Assembly: GCF_000195635.1 (NCBI RefSeq)
Contig: NZ_GL882617.1
Span: forward strand, 1 to 39,611
Direction: 5' to 3'
Length of the DNA: 39,611 bases
From: Bacteroides fluxus YIT 12057
GTDB taxonomy: Bacteria; Bacteroidota; Bacteroidia; Bacteroidales; Bacteroidaceae
In this document: positions 16,177 to 24,825 of the stretch, in pieces
Position numbering within the stretch: position 1 is the stretch's first letter
Layout of the letters: each line of letters starts with the position of its first letter
The notes under the pieces: model-generated
What the model was told of the DNA's origin: nothing
Seen by the model: the letters and a program-made list of their open reading frames with translations, nothing else
The model's database searches: none
Program-made: the position numbers and the translations under genes

Positions 16177-16253
16177 TTTATGATTTATGGGGAGGGGATC
16201 AAGAAAATCCATCCACACCAACAAATAAATCATAAATCTTAAATCATAAATCA
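16177..16253. repeat. Inverted repeat of ATAAATCATAAA words
   Basis: TTTATGATTTAT (16177-16188), directly after the nhaC stop codon, is a perfect 12-bp inverted match to ATAAATCATAAA (16225-16236), and a third copy follows at 16241-16252. The same plan as other word repeats in the window, but with a different word. It could fold, but no T tract follows. Confidence 0.65.
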
Positions 16254-16264
16254 AAATTATTCCC

Positions 16265-16272
16265 TACCTTTG
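16265..16272 (+). promoter_or_regulatory. -7 box of rpsP
   Basis: TACCTTTG fits the -7 consensus; no clear -33 element. Transcription would begin near 16279, giving a ~54-base leader. Confidence 0.5.
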
Positions 16273-16332
16273 CACCCGCTATTACGAGTTAGTAGCATTA
16301 TTCAAATCATTAACTAAAACATTTTTATTAAA

Positions 16333-16872
16333 ATGGCAACAAAAATCAGATTGCAAAGACATGGACGTAAGAGCTACGCTTTCTACTCTATTGTTATTGC
16401 AGACGTAAGAGCACCACGTGATGGTAAATTTATTGAGAAGATTGGTACTTACAACCCGAACACCAATCCTGCCACAGTAGATTTGAAGTTCGACCGCGCC
16501 CTTGACTGGGTATTGAAAGGTGCACAACCGACTGACACCGTTCGTAACATCCTTTCTCGTGAAGGCGTTTACATGAAGAAGCACCTGCTGGGTGGTGTAA
16601 CCAAAGGCGCATTTGGCGAAGCAGAAGCTGAAGCTAAATTCGAAGCATGGAAGAACAACAAGCAAAGCGGTTTGGCTGCTCTGAAAGCTAAAGAAGAAGA
16701 AGCTAAGAAAGCTGAAGCTAAAGCACGTCTGGAAGCAGAAAAGAAAGTAAACGAAGAAAAAGCCAAGGCACTGGCCGAAAAGAAAGCCGCTGAAGAAGCC
16801 GCTAAAGCCGCAGCCGAAGCACCTGCTGAAGAAGCAACCGAGGCTCCTGCCGAAGAAGCTGCCGCTGAATAA
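16333..16872 (+). CDS. rpsP: 30S ribosomal protein S16 with Bacteroidetes tail
   Basis: 179 aa. Residues 1-80 are ribosomal protein S16 ([24 protein letters not shown]...), which binds 16S rRNA during assembly of the small subunit. S16 is usually ~80-90 aa; here a ~95-residue tail rich in Ala, Glu and Lys follows, very likely a long helix that ends in PAEEA repeats. Such tails are common in Bacteroidetes S16. The gene is alone between its own promoter and a perfect terminator, not in the trmD/rimM/rplS operon known from E. coli. Confidence 0.97.
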   Translation: MATKIRLQRHGRKSYAFYSIVIADVRAPRDGKFIEKIGTYNPNTNPATVDLKFDRALDWVLKGAQPTDTVRNILSREGVYMKKHLLGGVTKGAFGEAEAEAKFEAWKNNKQSGLAALKAKEEEAKKAEAKARLEAEKKVNEEKAKALAEKKAAEEAAKAAAEAPAEEATEAPAEEAAAE

Positions 16873-16915
16873 CAGTAAGCACAGCATTATCACTAAAAAT
16901 GGGATTAAAACTATA

Positions 16916-16950
16916 AAATCCTCTCCGGTTCTGACGGAGAGGATTTTTTA
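16916..16950 (+). terminator. rpsP terminator
   Basis: Perfect 12-bp stem (16916-16927 and 16935-16946), seven-base loop, then a T run. Confidence 0.9.
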
Positions 16951-16955
16951 TTTAT

Positions 16956-16963
16956 TATCTTTG
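16956..16963 (+). promoter_or_regulatory. -7 box of the thioredoxin-like lipoprotein gene
   Basis: TATCTTTG just after the rpsP terminator, ~38 bases before the start codon at 17001. The expected -33 position falls inside the terminator stem and is not a match. Confidence 0.55.
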
Positions 16964-17000
16964 CCCCCCGACATATTTATTCATTTAAAAGCAATAAGCA

Positions 17001-18104
17001 ATGAAAAAAATTACTTATCTACTCGCTGCCGCTGCTGTATTCGCAGCTTGTAACAGCGGAAACAAGGGTTACACCGTAACCGGAACTGTGGAAGGTGCTG
17101 CTGATGGCGACACTGTATATCTGCAAACTGTCAAAGGACGCCAACTCGTAAAACTGGACTCCGCAGTCATCGCCAACGGGACTTTCACTTTCGAAGGTAC
17201 TCAAGACACTGCCGCCAACCGCTACATCACTTATAAAACTGCTGAAAAAGAAGGTGCAATGATGATGGATTTCTTCCTTGAAAACGGAAAAATCAACATC
17301 AAACTGACCGCCGGCGAAGGCGACTCGGCAACAGGTACAGCAAGCAACGACGCATACCAGGAAATCAGAACCCAACTTGCCGGACTGAACAGCCAGATGA
17401 TGGCCATCTACAATTCCATGTCCGATACTACACTGACCGACGAGCAGCGTGAGGCCAAAGGCAAGGAAATGGAAGCACTGCAAGACAAAATGATAGAGAC
17501 CACCAAAGCCGGAATCAACAAGAATATCACCAATCCGGTCGGCGTACACTTGCTGAAACAGAACTTCTACTACCTGGACGTTGCCGACCTCGATCCGCTG
17601 ATGCCGCAGATTCCCGCCGCTTATGAAAACGACGAAGTCATCATCAAAATCAAGGACAACGTAGAAAAAATGAAAGCCACTGCCGTAGGACAGAAGTTCA
17701 CAGACTTCGAGATGCAGACTCCGGAAGGTGAAAACGTAAAACTGTCTGACTATGTAGGCAAAGGCAAAGTAGTCCTCGTTGACTTCTGGGCAAGCTGGTG
17801 TGGTCCCTGCCGCCGTGAAATGCCTAACCTGGTAGAAGCTTACGCCAAATACAAGAACAAGAATTTCGAAATCGTAGGTGTATCTCTGGACCAGAGCGGT
17901 GAATCATGGAAAGAAGCCATCGGCAAACTGAACATCACTTGGCCGCAAATGTCTGACCTGAAATACTGGAACTGCGAAGGTGCCAAACTGTATGCAGTAA
18001 GCAGCATCCCCCACACCGTATTGATTGACGGTGAAGGAACTATCATCGCCCGCGGCCTGCACGGTGACGAATTGCAGCAGAAATTGGCTGAAGTAATCAA
18101 ATAA
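17001..18104 (+). CDS. TlpA-like thiol:disulfide oxidoreductase lipoprotein (DUF4369 + thioredoxin)
   Basis: 367 aa. Signal peptide with lipobox (VFAAC, Cys17), so a lipoprotein in the cell envelope. Residues ~23-125 match the DUF4369 domain common in Bacteroidetes (YTVTGTVEGAADGDTVYL type). Residues ~228-366 are an AhpC/TSA-TlpA thioredoxin domain with the redox motif WCGPC (Cys267 and Cys270) and the cis-Pro loop SIPHT near 335. It would reduce or isomerise disulfides of exported proteins or cytochromes. Residues after Cys17 (NSGNK) lack the acidic run that sends lipoproteins to the cell surface in Bacteroides, so a periplasmic side is likelier. The partner protein is unknown. It ends at paired hairpins shared with the convergent MetE-like gene. 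Confidence 0.92.
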   Translation: MKKITYLLAAAAVFAACNSGNKGYTVTGTVEGAADGDTVYLQTVKGRQLVKLDSAVIANGTFTFEGTQDTAANRYITYKTAEKEGAMMMDFFLENGKINIKLTAGEGDSATGTASNDAYQEIRTQLAGLNSQMMAIYNSMSDTTLTDEQREAKGKEMEALQDKMIETTKAGINKNITNPVGVHLLKQNFYYLDVADLDPLMPQIPAAYENDEVIIKIKDNVEKMKATAVGQKFTDFEMQTPEGENVKLSDYVGKGKVVLVDFWASWCGPCRREMPNLVEAYAKYKNKNFEIVGVSLDQSGESWKEAIGKLNITWPQMSDLKYWNCEGAKLYAVSSIPHTVLIDGEGTIIARGLHGDELQQKLAEVIK

Positions 18105-18191
18105 TCCGGGTCCTTACGGAAACCCGGAAAAGCAAATGACGCACTTCACGAAGGCTGATGATACAGGTCATGCCTTGTGAGGTGCGTCATT
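18105..18191. terminator. Two hairpins between convergent genes
   Basis: First hairpin: TCCGGGT/ACCCGGA (18105-18111 and 18122-18128). Second, larger: arms 18134-18153 and 18173-18191 sharing AATGACGCAC/GTGCGTCATT with further imperfect pairing. They lie between tlpA-like and metE-like gene ends and probably stop transcription from both sides, although T tracts are poor. Confidence 0.65.
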
Positions 18192-18234
18192 CGTATGTAA
18201 ATGGCACTTGAAGGGGGCGATGGGGTGCGTCCTT

Positions 18235-19200
18235 TCAAGAAAAGATCCGTTCCGCCATGAGCATTCCCAGCCGCACGGTCTCCCATTGTTCCTTTTCATC
18301 CGCATCCGAAGGAGAAGCCAGTGCATTTGCATCCGGCAGGCACAGCGTAAACCGCTTCAAGGGAATGTAATTCAAGACACTTTCCGTCTTCGCCTGCAAC
18401 TCGTCCAGCTCATCCTCATGAGGATAACGGGAAAGCACAAAGCCGAACACCGCCTCCTTCTCATGCAGAAACCACAGCAGGCGGTTACGGTCACAGGAAC
18501 CGCAATCATAATTCAGAAAGTAAGCATCGGCTCCATGCAGCTGAATCAGCATTTCCGTAGGGGCATGGAAAGCGATGTACATCCCCTCGGGGCACTCGCG
18601 CAGCACACGGTTGTTTAACCGGATCGTATCTTCCATTACCACAGAATGCACACCGTCAAACTGGATATAACGGCAGCCCGCTTCGTAAAGTTGACCCAGA
18701 AGGACTTTATAACCGGCAGCGATGTCGTCCGTCAAAAGACGGATATCCGGATAGACAGCTTCCAGTTCCCCCCGGTCCACCCGTTGAAGAATCTGCGTCA
18801 TCACTTCTGCCGGAGAGGGAAGATGCTGCTTGGACACCACCTCGTCTCCTGCCACGGAAATCAGAAAAGTGAAATCTTCAAAAACAGGATGCTGTTGCAA
18901 ACCGATTCGCCGGGTGATTTCCAGCGCAGCCCCTTCGGAGAACGGACGGTCATCCTTGGCACGGATTCCCTCCCAATTTACCAGAAAATCACCATTCCGG
19001 AAACCACCGTCGGAGACTACCCTCACACCAGCCAGCTTCAGCCGTTCCACCAGATTGCGTATTTCCGCATCTTCAATCGCCCGCAAAGCCTGCCGGCTCA
19101 TCTGTCCGTCTTGATATTGCCCGCGGGCGTCCCTCAAGGCACGCGGCACGCAGAAAGCCCCGGCGATATCCAGTTTAAACGGAGGAGATACTTTTGTCAT
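18235..19200 (-). CDS. MetE C-terminal-like (cobalamin-independent methionine synthase family) protein with altered zinc site
   Basis: 321 aa from Met at 19200 (MTKVSPPFKL); the longer frame overlaps the riboswitch. The sequence follows the UROD/MetE-like barrel of 'methionine synthase II' proteins (SDGGFRNGDFLVNW at 63-76, FDGVH at 181-185). MetE-type enzymes bind zinc through His-x-Cys and a late Cys. Here the first site reads H212-A-P, and the late loop, usually QCGF, reads DANA (290-293). A Cys pair, C233 and C236 in YDCGSCD, is present nearby. The protein may therefore be inactive as a classical enzyme, use other ligands, or do another methyl transfer. A cobalamin riboswitch directly upstream ties it to B12 status. 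Lack of the N-terminal MetE domain is normal for core-MetE proteins. Confidence 0.8.
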   Translation of the reverse strand: MTKVSPPFKLDIAGAFCVPRALRDARGQYQDGQMSRQALRAIEDAEIRNLVERLKLAGVRVVSDGGFRNGDFLVNWEGIRAKDDRPFSEGAALEITRRIGLQQHPVFEDFTFLISVAGDEVVSKQHLPSPAEVMTQILQRVDRGELEAVYPDIRLLTDDIAAGYKVLLGQLYEAGCRYIQFDGVHSVVMEDTIRLNNRVLRECPEGMYIAFHAPTEMLIQLHGADAYFLNYDCGSCDRNRLLWFLHEKEAVFGFVLSRYPHEDELDELQAKTESVLNYIPLKRFTLCLPDANALASPSDADEKEQWETVRLGMLMAERIFS

Positions 19201-19239
19201 ATTTTTATCCTTTCTTTGATTTAATAAATGATACTTTGC

Positions 19240-19395
19240 CCTCATCCCCAACCTCTATCCTTTCCGGAATTTGGTCAGTGGCAACGGAGTCTTTATCGGA
19301 ATGTTGGATGTAAAACTTCACTGCAGCGGGACTGTCCGGGAGTTGCACCCGATTTCCCTTTAATTGCTAAAACAGAAAGCCTTATGCAAAACGGC
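19240..19395 (-). ncRNA. Cobalamin riboswitch
   Basis: The minus-strand leader carries the conserved core GGGAAATCGGGTGCAACTCC followed by CGGACAGTCCCGCTGCAGTGA, which matches the 'GGGAA..CGGTGcaA..CCG..aC.GTCCCGC..C.GTgA' block of Bacteroidetes cobalamin aptamers. A GACTCCGTTGCC segment further on stands where the AGAC-CTGCC box is expected, with an insertion. The transcript likely starts near 19395 after the -7 box at 19409-19402, and the gene begins at 19200. In known cases, bound adenosylcobalamin shuts off the gene, fitting a B12-independent backup enzyme. Confidence 0.78.
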
Positions 19396-19401
19396 TCGTT
19401 G

Positions 19402-19409
19402 CAAATATA
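19402..19409 (-). promoter_or_regulatory. -7 box of the riboswitch-controlled transcript
   Basis: TATATTTG on the minus strand matches TAnnTTTG; no good -33 is seen. The rest of the gap up to nrdD (19410-19640) is A/T-rich, with GTTTCCC words at ~19541 and ~19606, and no gene. Confidence 0.5.
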
Positions 19410-19640
19410 GCCAAAGAATTTGTAAATCTACTATTTGCCACAAATATTTATCTTCCTTTTACATTTCAAAATTAAGGACATCCATCAAGCACTGACAATT
19501 ATCAACAATGAGAAACAATAAAAGTTCATTCAAAACAGAAGTTTCCCATTTTTCAGACAACCCACCCTATATATCAATAACTTAACACTTTTTAAATAGA
19601 CAAAAGTTTCCCAAAAAGGAAAACATATCAAGAAGTAATG

Positions 19641-19648
19641 TAACTTTG
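19641..19648 (+). promoter_or_regulatory. -7 box of nrdD
   Basis: TAACTTTG fits the consensus, about 50 bases before the start codon at 19697. A small GTTTCC/GGAAAAC inverted repeat lies just upstream (19606-19624), where an activator or repressor could bind. Confidence 0.5.
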
Positions 19649-19696
19649 TCGGCACAATTAAGTCAAACAATATAATCCTATTTAGATACAACAGTT

Positions 19697-21904
19697 ATGA
19701 TACAGACGGTAATTAAACGTGACGGCCGCATCGTCGGTTTTAATGAAGAAAAAATAGTCACAGCCATCCGGAAAGCCATGCTGCACACGGATAAAGGCGA
19801 GGACATGCAACTGATTCGTCAGATTACAGACCATATTTCTTTCAAGGGAGATTCACAAATGACAGTGGAAGCCATCCAAGATCTGGTTGAACTGGAACTG
19901 ATGAAGAGCAGCCGTAAAGACGTAGCCCAGAAGTATATAGCTTACCGCAACCAGCGCAGCATTGCCCGCAAGGCAAAAACGCGCGATATGTTCCTGGAGA
20001 TCATCAACATCAAATCCAATGACATTACCCGCGAAAACGCCAACATGAACGCCGACACTCCTGCCGGCATGATGATGAAGTTTGCCAGCGAGACTACCAA
20101 GCCGTTTGTTGACGACTATCTGCTGAGCGATGAAGTACTGGAAGCTGTCAGCCAGAATTACCTGCACATCCATGACAAGGATTATTACCCTACCAAGAGT
20201 CTGACTTGCGTGCAGCATCCGTTGGACCACATCCTGAAGAACGGGTTCTCTGCCGGACACGGAGAATCGCGCCCTGCCAAACGCATTGAAACCGCTAGCA
20301 TCCTGGGTTGTATCTCCCTGGAGACTGCACAAAACGAAATGCACGGAGGACAGGCCATTCCTGCGTTCGACTTCTACCTCGCTCCTTACGTGCGCAACAG
20401 CTACATTGAAGAAATCAAGAATCTGGAAGAGCTGAACGGAAAAGACTATTCGCACCTGTATCAGAAGGAACTGACGGATTACCTGCCACAGCCGTTGGAC
20501 GGACTGACTGATGAAAAACGCGTCGTGCAGCACGCCATCAACAAGACCGTGGCCCGTGTACACCAGTCGATGGAGGCATTCATACACAACATGAACACCA
20601 TCCACTCGCGCGGGGGCAACCAGGTAGTGTTCAGTTCCATCAACTACGGAACAGACACGTCGGCAGAAGGGCGCTGCATCATCCGCGAATTGCTGAAGAG
20701 CACTTATCAAGGTGTGGGCAACGGTGAAACCGCCATCTTCCCCATCCAAATCTGGAAGAAGAAAAGAGGAGTCAGCTATCTGCCCGAAGACCGCAACTAC
20801 GACCTATACCAACTGGCATGCAAGGTCACCGCCCGCCGTTTCTTCCCCAACTTCCTGAACCTGGACGCCACCTTCAACCAAAGTGAGGATTGGAAAGCCG
20901 ATGACCCGAAACGCTACGAACACGAAGTAGCTACCATGGGATGCCGTACACGCGTATTCGAAAACCGCTTCGGTCCCAAAACATCCATCGGACGGGGAAA
21001 CATCTCTTTCTCCACCATCAACATTGTCCGCCTGGCCATCGAATGTATGGGAATAGAAAACAGGGAGCAACGGATCGCCCGTTTCTTCGCAAAACTGGAT
21101 GCCATGCTCGAAATCACCGCACGACAGTTGCACGAGCGTATGGAATTCCAGAAAACGGCATTTGCCAAGCAGTTCCCTCTGCTGATGTCGGCTCTGTGGC
21201 TGGGGTGTGAAAAGTTGAAGCCCAATGACACCATCGCTTCCGTCATCAACCAGGGAACCTTGGGCATCGGGTTTATCGGCCTTGCCGAATGCCTCGTTGC
21301 CCTGCTTGGAAAACACCACGGCGAATCGGAGGAAGCGCAGGAATTAGGACTGAAAATCGTAACCTATATGCGTGACCGTGCCAACCAGTTCTCCGACCAA
21401 TACCAGCACAACTACAGCGTACTTGCCACTCCCGCCGAAGGCTTGTCCGGCAAGTTTACCCGTGTGGACCGCAAGAAGTTCGGCATCTTGCCGGGCATTA
21501 CGGATCGTGAGTACTATACCAATTCCAACCATGTGCCTGTATATTGCAAGTGCAGCGCCCGCCACAAAGCGGAAGTGGAAGCCCCCTACCATGATTTGAC
21601 CCGCGGCGGACACATCTTCTACGTGGAAATAGACGGTGACGCCACCCACAATCCGGAGGTCATCATGCGCGTGGTGGATATGATGGACCGGTACAACATC
21701 GGCTACGGTTCCGTGAACCACAACCGCAACCGTTGCCTGGACTGCGGTTACGAGAACTCCACTCCCAACCTGGAGGAATGTCCCAAATGCGGCAGCAAGC
21801 ATATCGACAAGCTGCAACGCATCACCGGCTACCTGGTAGGAACCACTGACCGGTGGAACAATGCCAAACTGGCAGAATTGAACGACAGAGTCGTACACGA
21901 TTGA
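19697..21904 (+). CDS. nrdD: Anaerobic ribonucleoside-triphosphate reductase
   Basis: 735 aa. Class III reductase that makes deoxyribonucleotides without oxygen. An N-terminal ATP-cone (residues 1-~90, IKRDGRIVGFNEEKI) is followed by the catalytic barrel. The C-terminus holds the zinc site CxxC...CxxC (RCLDCGYENS... and ECPKCG) and the glycyl-radical motif RITGYLVG with Gly711. The radical is made by NrdG, encoded 25 bases downstream. Together they mark an anaerobic lifestyle. The gene has its own promoter, and the ATP-cone gives allosteric control by ATP/dATP. Confidence 0.98.
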   Translation: MIQTVIKRDGRIVGFNEEKIVTAIRKAMLHTDKGEDMQLIRQITDHISFKGDSQMTVEAIQDLVELELMKSSRKDVAQKYIAYRNQRSIARKAKTRDMFLEIINIKSNDITRENANMNADTPAGMMMKFASETTKPFVDDYLLSDEVLEAVSQNYLHIHDKDYYPTKSLTCVQHPLDHILKNGFSAGHGESRPAKRIETASILGCISLETAQNEMHGGQAIPAFDFYLAPYVRNSYIEEIKNLEELNGKDYSHLYQKELTDYLPQPLDGLTDEKRVVQHAINKTVARVHQSMEAFIHNMNTIHSRGGNQVVFSSINYGTDTSAEGRCIIRELLKSTYQGVGNGETAIFPIQIWKKKRGVSYLPEDRNYDLYQLACKVTARRFFPNFLNLDATFNQSEDWKADDPKRYEHEVATMGCRTRVFENRFGPKTSIGRGNISFSTINIVRLAIECMGIENREQRIARFFAKLDAMLEITARQLHERMEFQKTAFAKQFPLLMSALWLGCEKLKPNDTIASVINQGTLGIGFIGLAECLVALLGKHHGESEEAQELGLKIVTYMRDRANQFSDQYQHNYSVLATPAEGLSGKFTRVDRKKFGILPGITDREYYTNSNHVPVYCKCSARHKAEVEAPYHDLTRGGHIFYVEIDGDATHNPEVIMRVVDMMDRYNIGYGSVNHNRNRCLDCGYENSTPNLEECPKCGSKHIDKLQRITGYLVGTTDRWNNAKLAELNDRVVHD

Positions 21905-21929
21905 GAACTTTTAATTTTGAATTCTTAAA

Positions 21930-22445
21930 ATGCTTTCTATTCTCAATATTCTAGAAGATACTACAGTAGATGGTCCGGGATTCCGGACCTCTATTTATGC
22001 TGCCGGTTGCCCCAACGGCTGCCCCGGCTGCCATAATCCGGAGTCTTGGGACATCAACCGGGGACGGTGGATGCATACGGACGAGATTCTGAAAAAGGTA
22101 CTTGCAGATCATTTTGCGGACGTCACCTTCAGCGGAGGCGACCCCATGTTCCAGCCGGAAGGTTTCACCAAACTGGCACATGCCATCAAACAGAAAAGTA
22201 ATAAAAACATCTGGTGCTATACAGGATATACTTTTGAGAAAATCCTGCGCAATCCTCTACAGGCAAAGCTTCTAGAGTATATAGACGTATTGGTGGACGG
22301 AAAATTCAACGAAAAGTTACGTGATGAGAGTCTGTACTTCCGCGGCAGCAGCAACCAACGGCTGATTGACGTGCAGGCCTCCCTGAAAGCCAATCAAACC
22401 GTAGTCTATGAATATAATCCGTCCCCTTTCATCACCACTCTATAA
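21930..22445 (+). CDS. nrdG: Anaerobic ribonucleotide reductase activating protein (radical SAM)
   Basis: 171 aa. Short radical SAM enzyme with the CX3CX2C cluster motif C27-C31-C34 (AAGCPNGCPGCHNPESW) and a glycine-rich SAM-binding stretch (FSGGDPMF). It uses S-adenosylmethionine to install the glycyl radical on NrdD. It lies directly after nrdD, and its last 14 bases overlap the end of the convergent ThrE-type gene. Confidence 0.97.
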   Translation: MLSILNILEDTTVDGPGFRTSIYAAGCPNGCPGCHNPESWDINRGRWMHTDEILKKVLADHFADVTFSGGDPMFQPEGFTKLAHAIKQKSNKNIWCYTGYTFEKILRNPLQAKLLEYIDVLVDGKFNEKLRDESLYFRGSSNQRLIDVQASLKANQTVVYEYNPSPFITTL

Positions 22446-23778
22446 ACTTGCCCCTTTCCCGGCGTTTCTGCAACTCCTCTTCCAGGAAACGGCGCCTGTC
22501 CTTGGCAATATAACGGCGGGCAAAGATGTTGGGGACCGCTACTCCAAGTGCGATGCACAGGATAATCAGTGAAGCATTGATACCGTTGGATACCACTGCC
22601 GTCACCTCTCCTACCACACCGTGCATATTGATCAGACCGAAAAGCGCCCGGTACATCAGTACCCCCGGAATCATGGGAATTACGGAGGGGATCGTCAAGA
22701 CGTGGTTGGGGACATGAAACCAATGAACCGCCTTCACAGCTACCAGGCTCACCACCATACTGCCCATAAACGAACCGATCACCGGTCCGTAACCCAGTTC
22801 GAAGTTGACGAAGTTGCGCGTACAGACGGCGATGATTCCCCCTATCGCAACGACCCACAACAAGCGGCGCTGAATATTGAAAATCATCGAAAAGCCCACA
22901 GCGGATATGGCGGCCGCAATGGCATACACCCAATACGTATCATGCGGGACCATGCTCAGTTCACTGAATTTCTTGTCGATGACCACATCTTCTATTACCA
23001 ACAGGCGCATGGCTATGACAATGCCGAAAGCCATCGCACAAACCATCAACACCGTATTGACAGCACGGACAATACCCACCTGGATATAATTGTCAATCAT
23101 ATCATCCACAAAGTTGATGATGGGGACACCCGGCACTATGAACAGCGCACATGCCAGCAACGGATGATAGGGCGTCTCAGAAAGTCCGGTAAACATAGTG
23201 AGATAGGCAAGACAGGTAGAGATCAGCGCCGCAATGGCGATGCTCATATAAAGATTGATGCCGAACTCCACGCAACGCGCACGGACCCGGAACCCCGCAA
23301 AGGCAGCGATGGAAGCATACAGGAACGCCACCCAGTCGCCACCGAACAGCTTGCAGAATCCGCCGCAGGCAAACCCGGCACCGACAGCCACCAGATAAGG
23401 AACATAATTCCGTTTCCTGGTTCGGATTTTCTCCAGTTCTTCCTCGTACCGGTCAAGGGAATAATCATGCTCAATGGCTTTCCAGGACAACTTGCTGATT
23501 TCGGAAAGGGCAGTCATGTTGATACCGTGTTTCTCACACTTCTGGAATTTGGAAAACGAATGCGAACCGTCACTCACGTTCACCACCAACATAGTATAGC
23601 TCACATCAATGTGAAGTTTCTCTTCCGGCAATCCCAAATAGGCGGCCACGCGGTTCATATTACGTACTATACGATTGGTATCGGCAGCGCTCTCTACCAG
23701 CAGCTGGCCGGTACGAAGCAACAGGTCAAGCTTCCTGCGCAGCAGGGCAATTTCTTGTTCAGTCAAAGTCTTATCCAT
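22432..23778 (-). CDS. ThrE-type threonine/serine exporter (fused two-domain form)
   Basis: 448 aa. The N-terminal soluble part (~1-120) and the following membrane region match the ThrE domain (formerly DUF1212), and the C-terminal ~150 residues match the second ThrE_2 (DUF3815) domain; in some bacteria the two are separate proteins. About ten membrane segments. The motifs 'GVPIINFVDDMIDN' in the first half and 'TIPSVIPMIPGVLMYRA' in the second are family hallmarks. It probably exports threonine, serine or related small acids; the true substrate is unproven. The gene has its own promoter, back-to-back with the DUF6064 gene. Confidence 0.88.
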   Translation of the reverse strand: MDKTLTEQEIALLRRKLDLLLRTGQLLVESAADTNRIVRNMNRVAAYLGLPEEKLHIDVSYTMLVVNVSDGSHSFSKFQKCEKHGINMTALSEISKLSWKAIEHDYSLDRYEEELEKIRTRKRNYVPYLVAVGAGFACGGFCKLFGGDWVAFLYASIAAFAGFRVRARCVEFGINLYMSIAIAALISTCLAYLTMFTGLSETPYHPLLACALFIVPGVPIINFVDDMIDNYIQVGIVRAVNTVLMVCAMAFGIVIAMRLLVIEDVVIDKKFSELSMVPHDTYWVYAIAAAISAVGFSMIFNIQRRLLWVVAIGGIIAVCTRNFVNFELGYGPVIGSFMGSMVVSLVAVKAVHWFHVPNHVLTIPSVIPMIPGVLMYRALFGLINMHGVVGEVTAVVSNGINASLIILCIALGVAVPNIFARRYIAKDRRRFLEEELQKRRERGKFIEW

Positions 23779-23808
23779 GAATCTTTCTACCTAGTTTTTT
23801 TGGAGGCA

Positions 23809-23816
23809 CAAAGATA
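23809..23816 (-). promoter_or_regulatory. -7 box of the ThrE-type gene
   Basis: TATCTTTG on the minus strand, 31 bases before the start codon. It forms a divergent pair with the promoter at 23836-23866. Confidence 0.5.
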
Positions 23817-23835
23817 GGCAAATTGTAGAAAATGA

Positions 23836-23866
23836 TTTCATATTCCAATAGAAAACTCTACCTTTG
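23836..23866 (+). promoter_or_regulatory. Promoter of the DUF6064 gene
   Basis: -33 TTTC (23836-23839), exactly 19 bases, -7 TACCTTTG (23859-23866). It sets the start of translation at 23898 instead of the frame opening at 23832. Confidence 0.65.
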
Positions 23867-23897
23867 CAGCCGTTTTTTTAATAGGCAACAGGCACTA

Positions 23898-24620
23898 ATG
23901 GAAATATTTTGGAACACTATCGCACAGTACAACGAGGGAACCTGGCAGGCACAGTTCATCATTACCCTGGCAGGCATTGCATTGACCCTATTGCTGTATC
24001 GGAAACCCACCCTGTGGGTGAAACGTTCAATGAAGATTTACATGGTATTCCTCAACGGATGGATATCCACCGTTTACTACCTGATGTATTGCGGAACACG
24101 AAATTACCATCACATCCTTGCCATCTTCTGGGGCGTGATTGCCTTGATATGGTTATGGGATCTGTTTGCAGACTATACTCCGTTCGAACGCAATCCCAGA
24201 TACAAGATGCTGGTCGGCGTACTCTACGCCATGCCTTTCCTCTACCCTCTTCTTTCGTGGGCACGGGGCATGGAGTTTCCTATGATGACCACTACCGTAA
24301 TGCCCTGTTCGGTGGCCGCGTTCACCATCGGGCTGCTGCTGGCTTTTTCACGGAAAGTCAACCTGCTTGTCATTCTTTTCCTGTGCCACTGGGCACTCAT
24401 CGCCTTCTCCAAAGTCTATATCTATAAGATTCCGGAAGACCTCCTGCTGGCAAGTGCCACGGTACCTGCCATTTACCTGTTCTTCAAGAACTACTTCGAC
24501 CAGAACCTGCACAAAGAAACCAAACCGGGCGCACGATTCATGAACTGGTTCCTGATTCTTGTCTGCATCATTGTCGGGATATTGCTCAGCATTACTCTGC
24601 TACAAGAGCTTGCAAGATAA
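23898..24620 (+). CDS. DUF6064-family integral membrane protein
   Basis: 240 aa from Met at 23898 (MEIFWNTIAQYNEGTW). About seven hydrophobic segments: ~18-35, ~48-65, ~73-90, ~103-120, ~130-147, ~155-185 and ~218-236. The opening 'YNEGTWQAQ' matches the 'YN..VWPaQ' start of DUF6064 proteins. The family has no established function. It is a single gene with its own promoter, divergent from the ThrE-type exporter and convergent with gpmA. Confidence 0.75.
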   Translation: MEIFWNTIAQYNEGTWQAQFIITLAGIALTLLLYRKPTLWVKRSMKIYMVFLNGWISTVYYLMYCGTRNYHHILAIFWGVIALIWLWDLFADYTPFERNPRYKMLVGVLYAMPFLYPLLSWARGMEFPMMTTTVMPCSVAAFTIGLLLAFSRKVNLLVILFLCHWALIAFSKVYIYKIPEDLLLASATVPAIYLFFKNYFDQNLHKETKPGARFMNWFLILVCIIVGILLSITLLQELAR

Positions 24621-24666
24621 GAACAACGAATATATCACTCCTGCAAACCTCCGGTGACGGAATCTG

Positions 24667-24750
24667 TATTCAAGCCTTGCGAACGTATATTCAAGCTGTG
24701 CGGACATATATTCAAGCAGCGCGAATATATATTCAATCGCTGCGAACAGA
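24667..24750. repeat. Four 21-bp tandem repeats between convergent genes
   Basis: Four adjacent 21-base units starting TATTCAA, at 24667, 24688, 24709 and 24730. Each junction makes a palindrome-like box GAAnnTATATTC, the third being perfect (GAATATATATTC). A frame through the repeats reads IFKxCxx heptads, but the weak ORF (24654-24872) runs into gpmA and is probably not real. Confidence 0.85.
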
Positions 24751-24825
24751 GTTTACTGTATAAAGGAAAGAACTTATCTCCTTACAAGACAGAAGTTTTC
24801 AACAGGAGTCAAGGAAGTTTTCCCT

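Noticed and set aside
22621..23817. 398-codon plus-strand frame opposite the ThrE-type exporter
   Set aside because: His-rich nonsense composition and full overlap with a clear membrane protein gene.
24667..24750. CRISPR-like array
   Set aside because: Units are contiguous with no spacers, too short and degenerate, and no cas genes are in the window.
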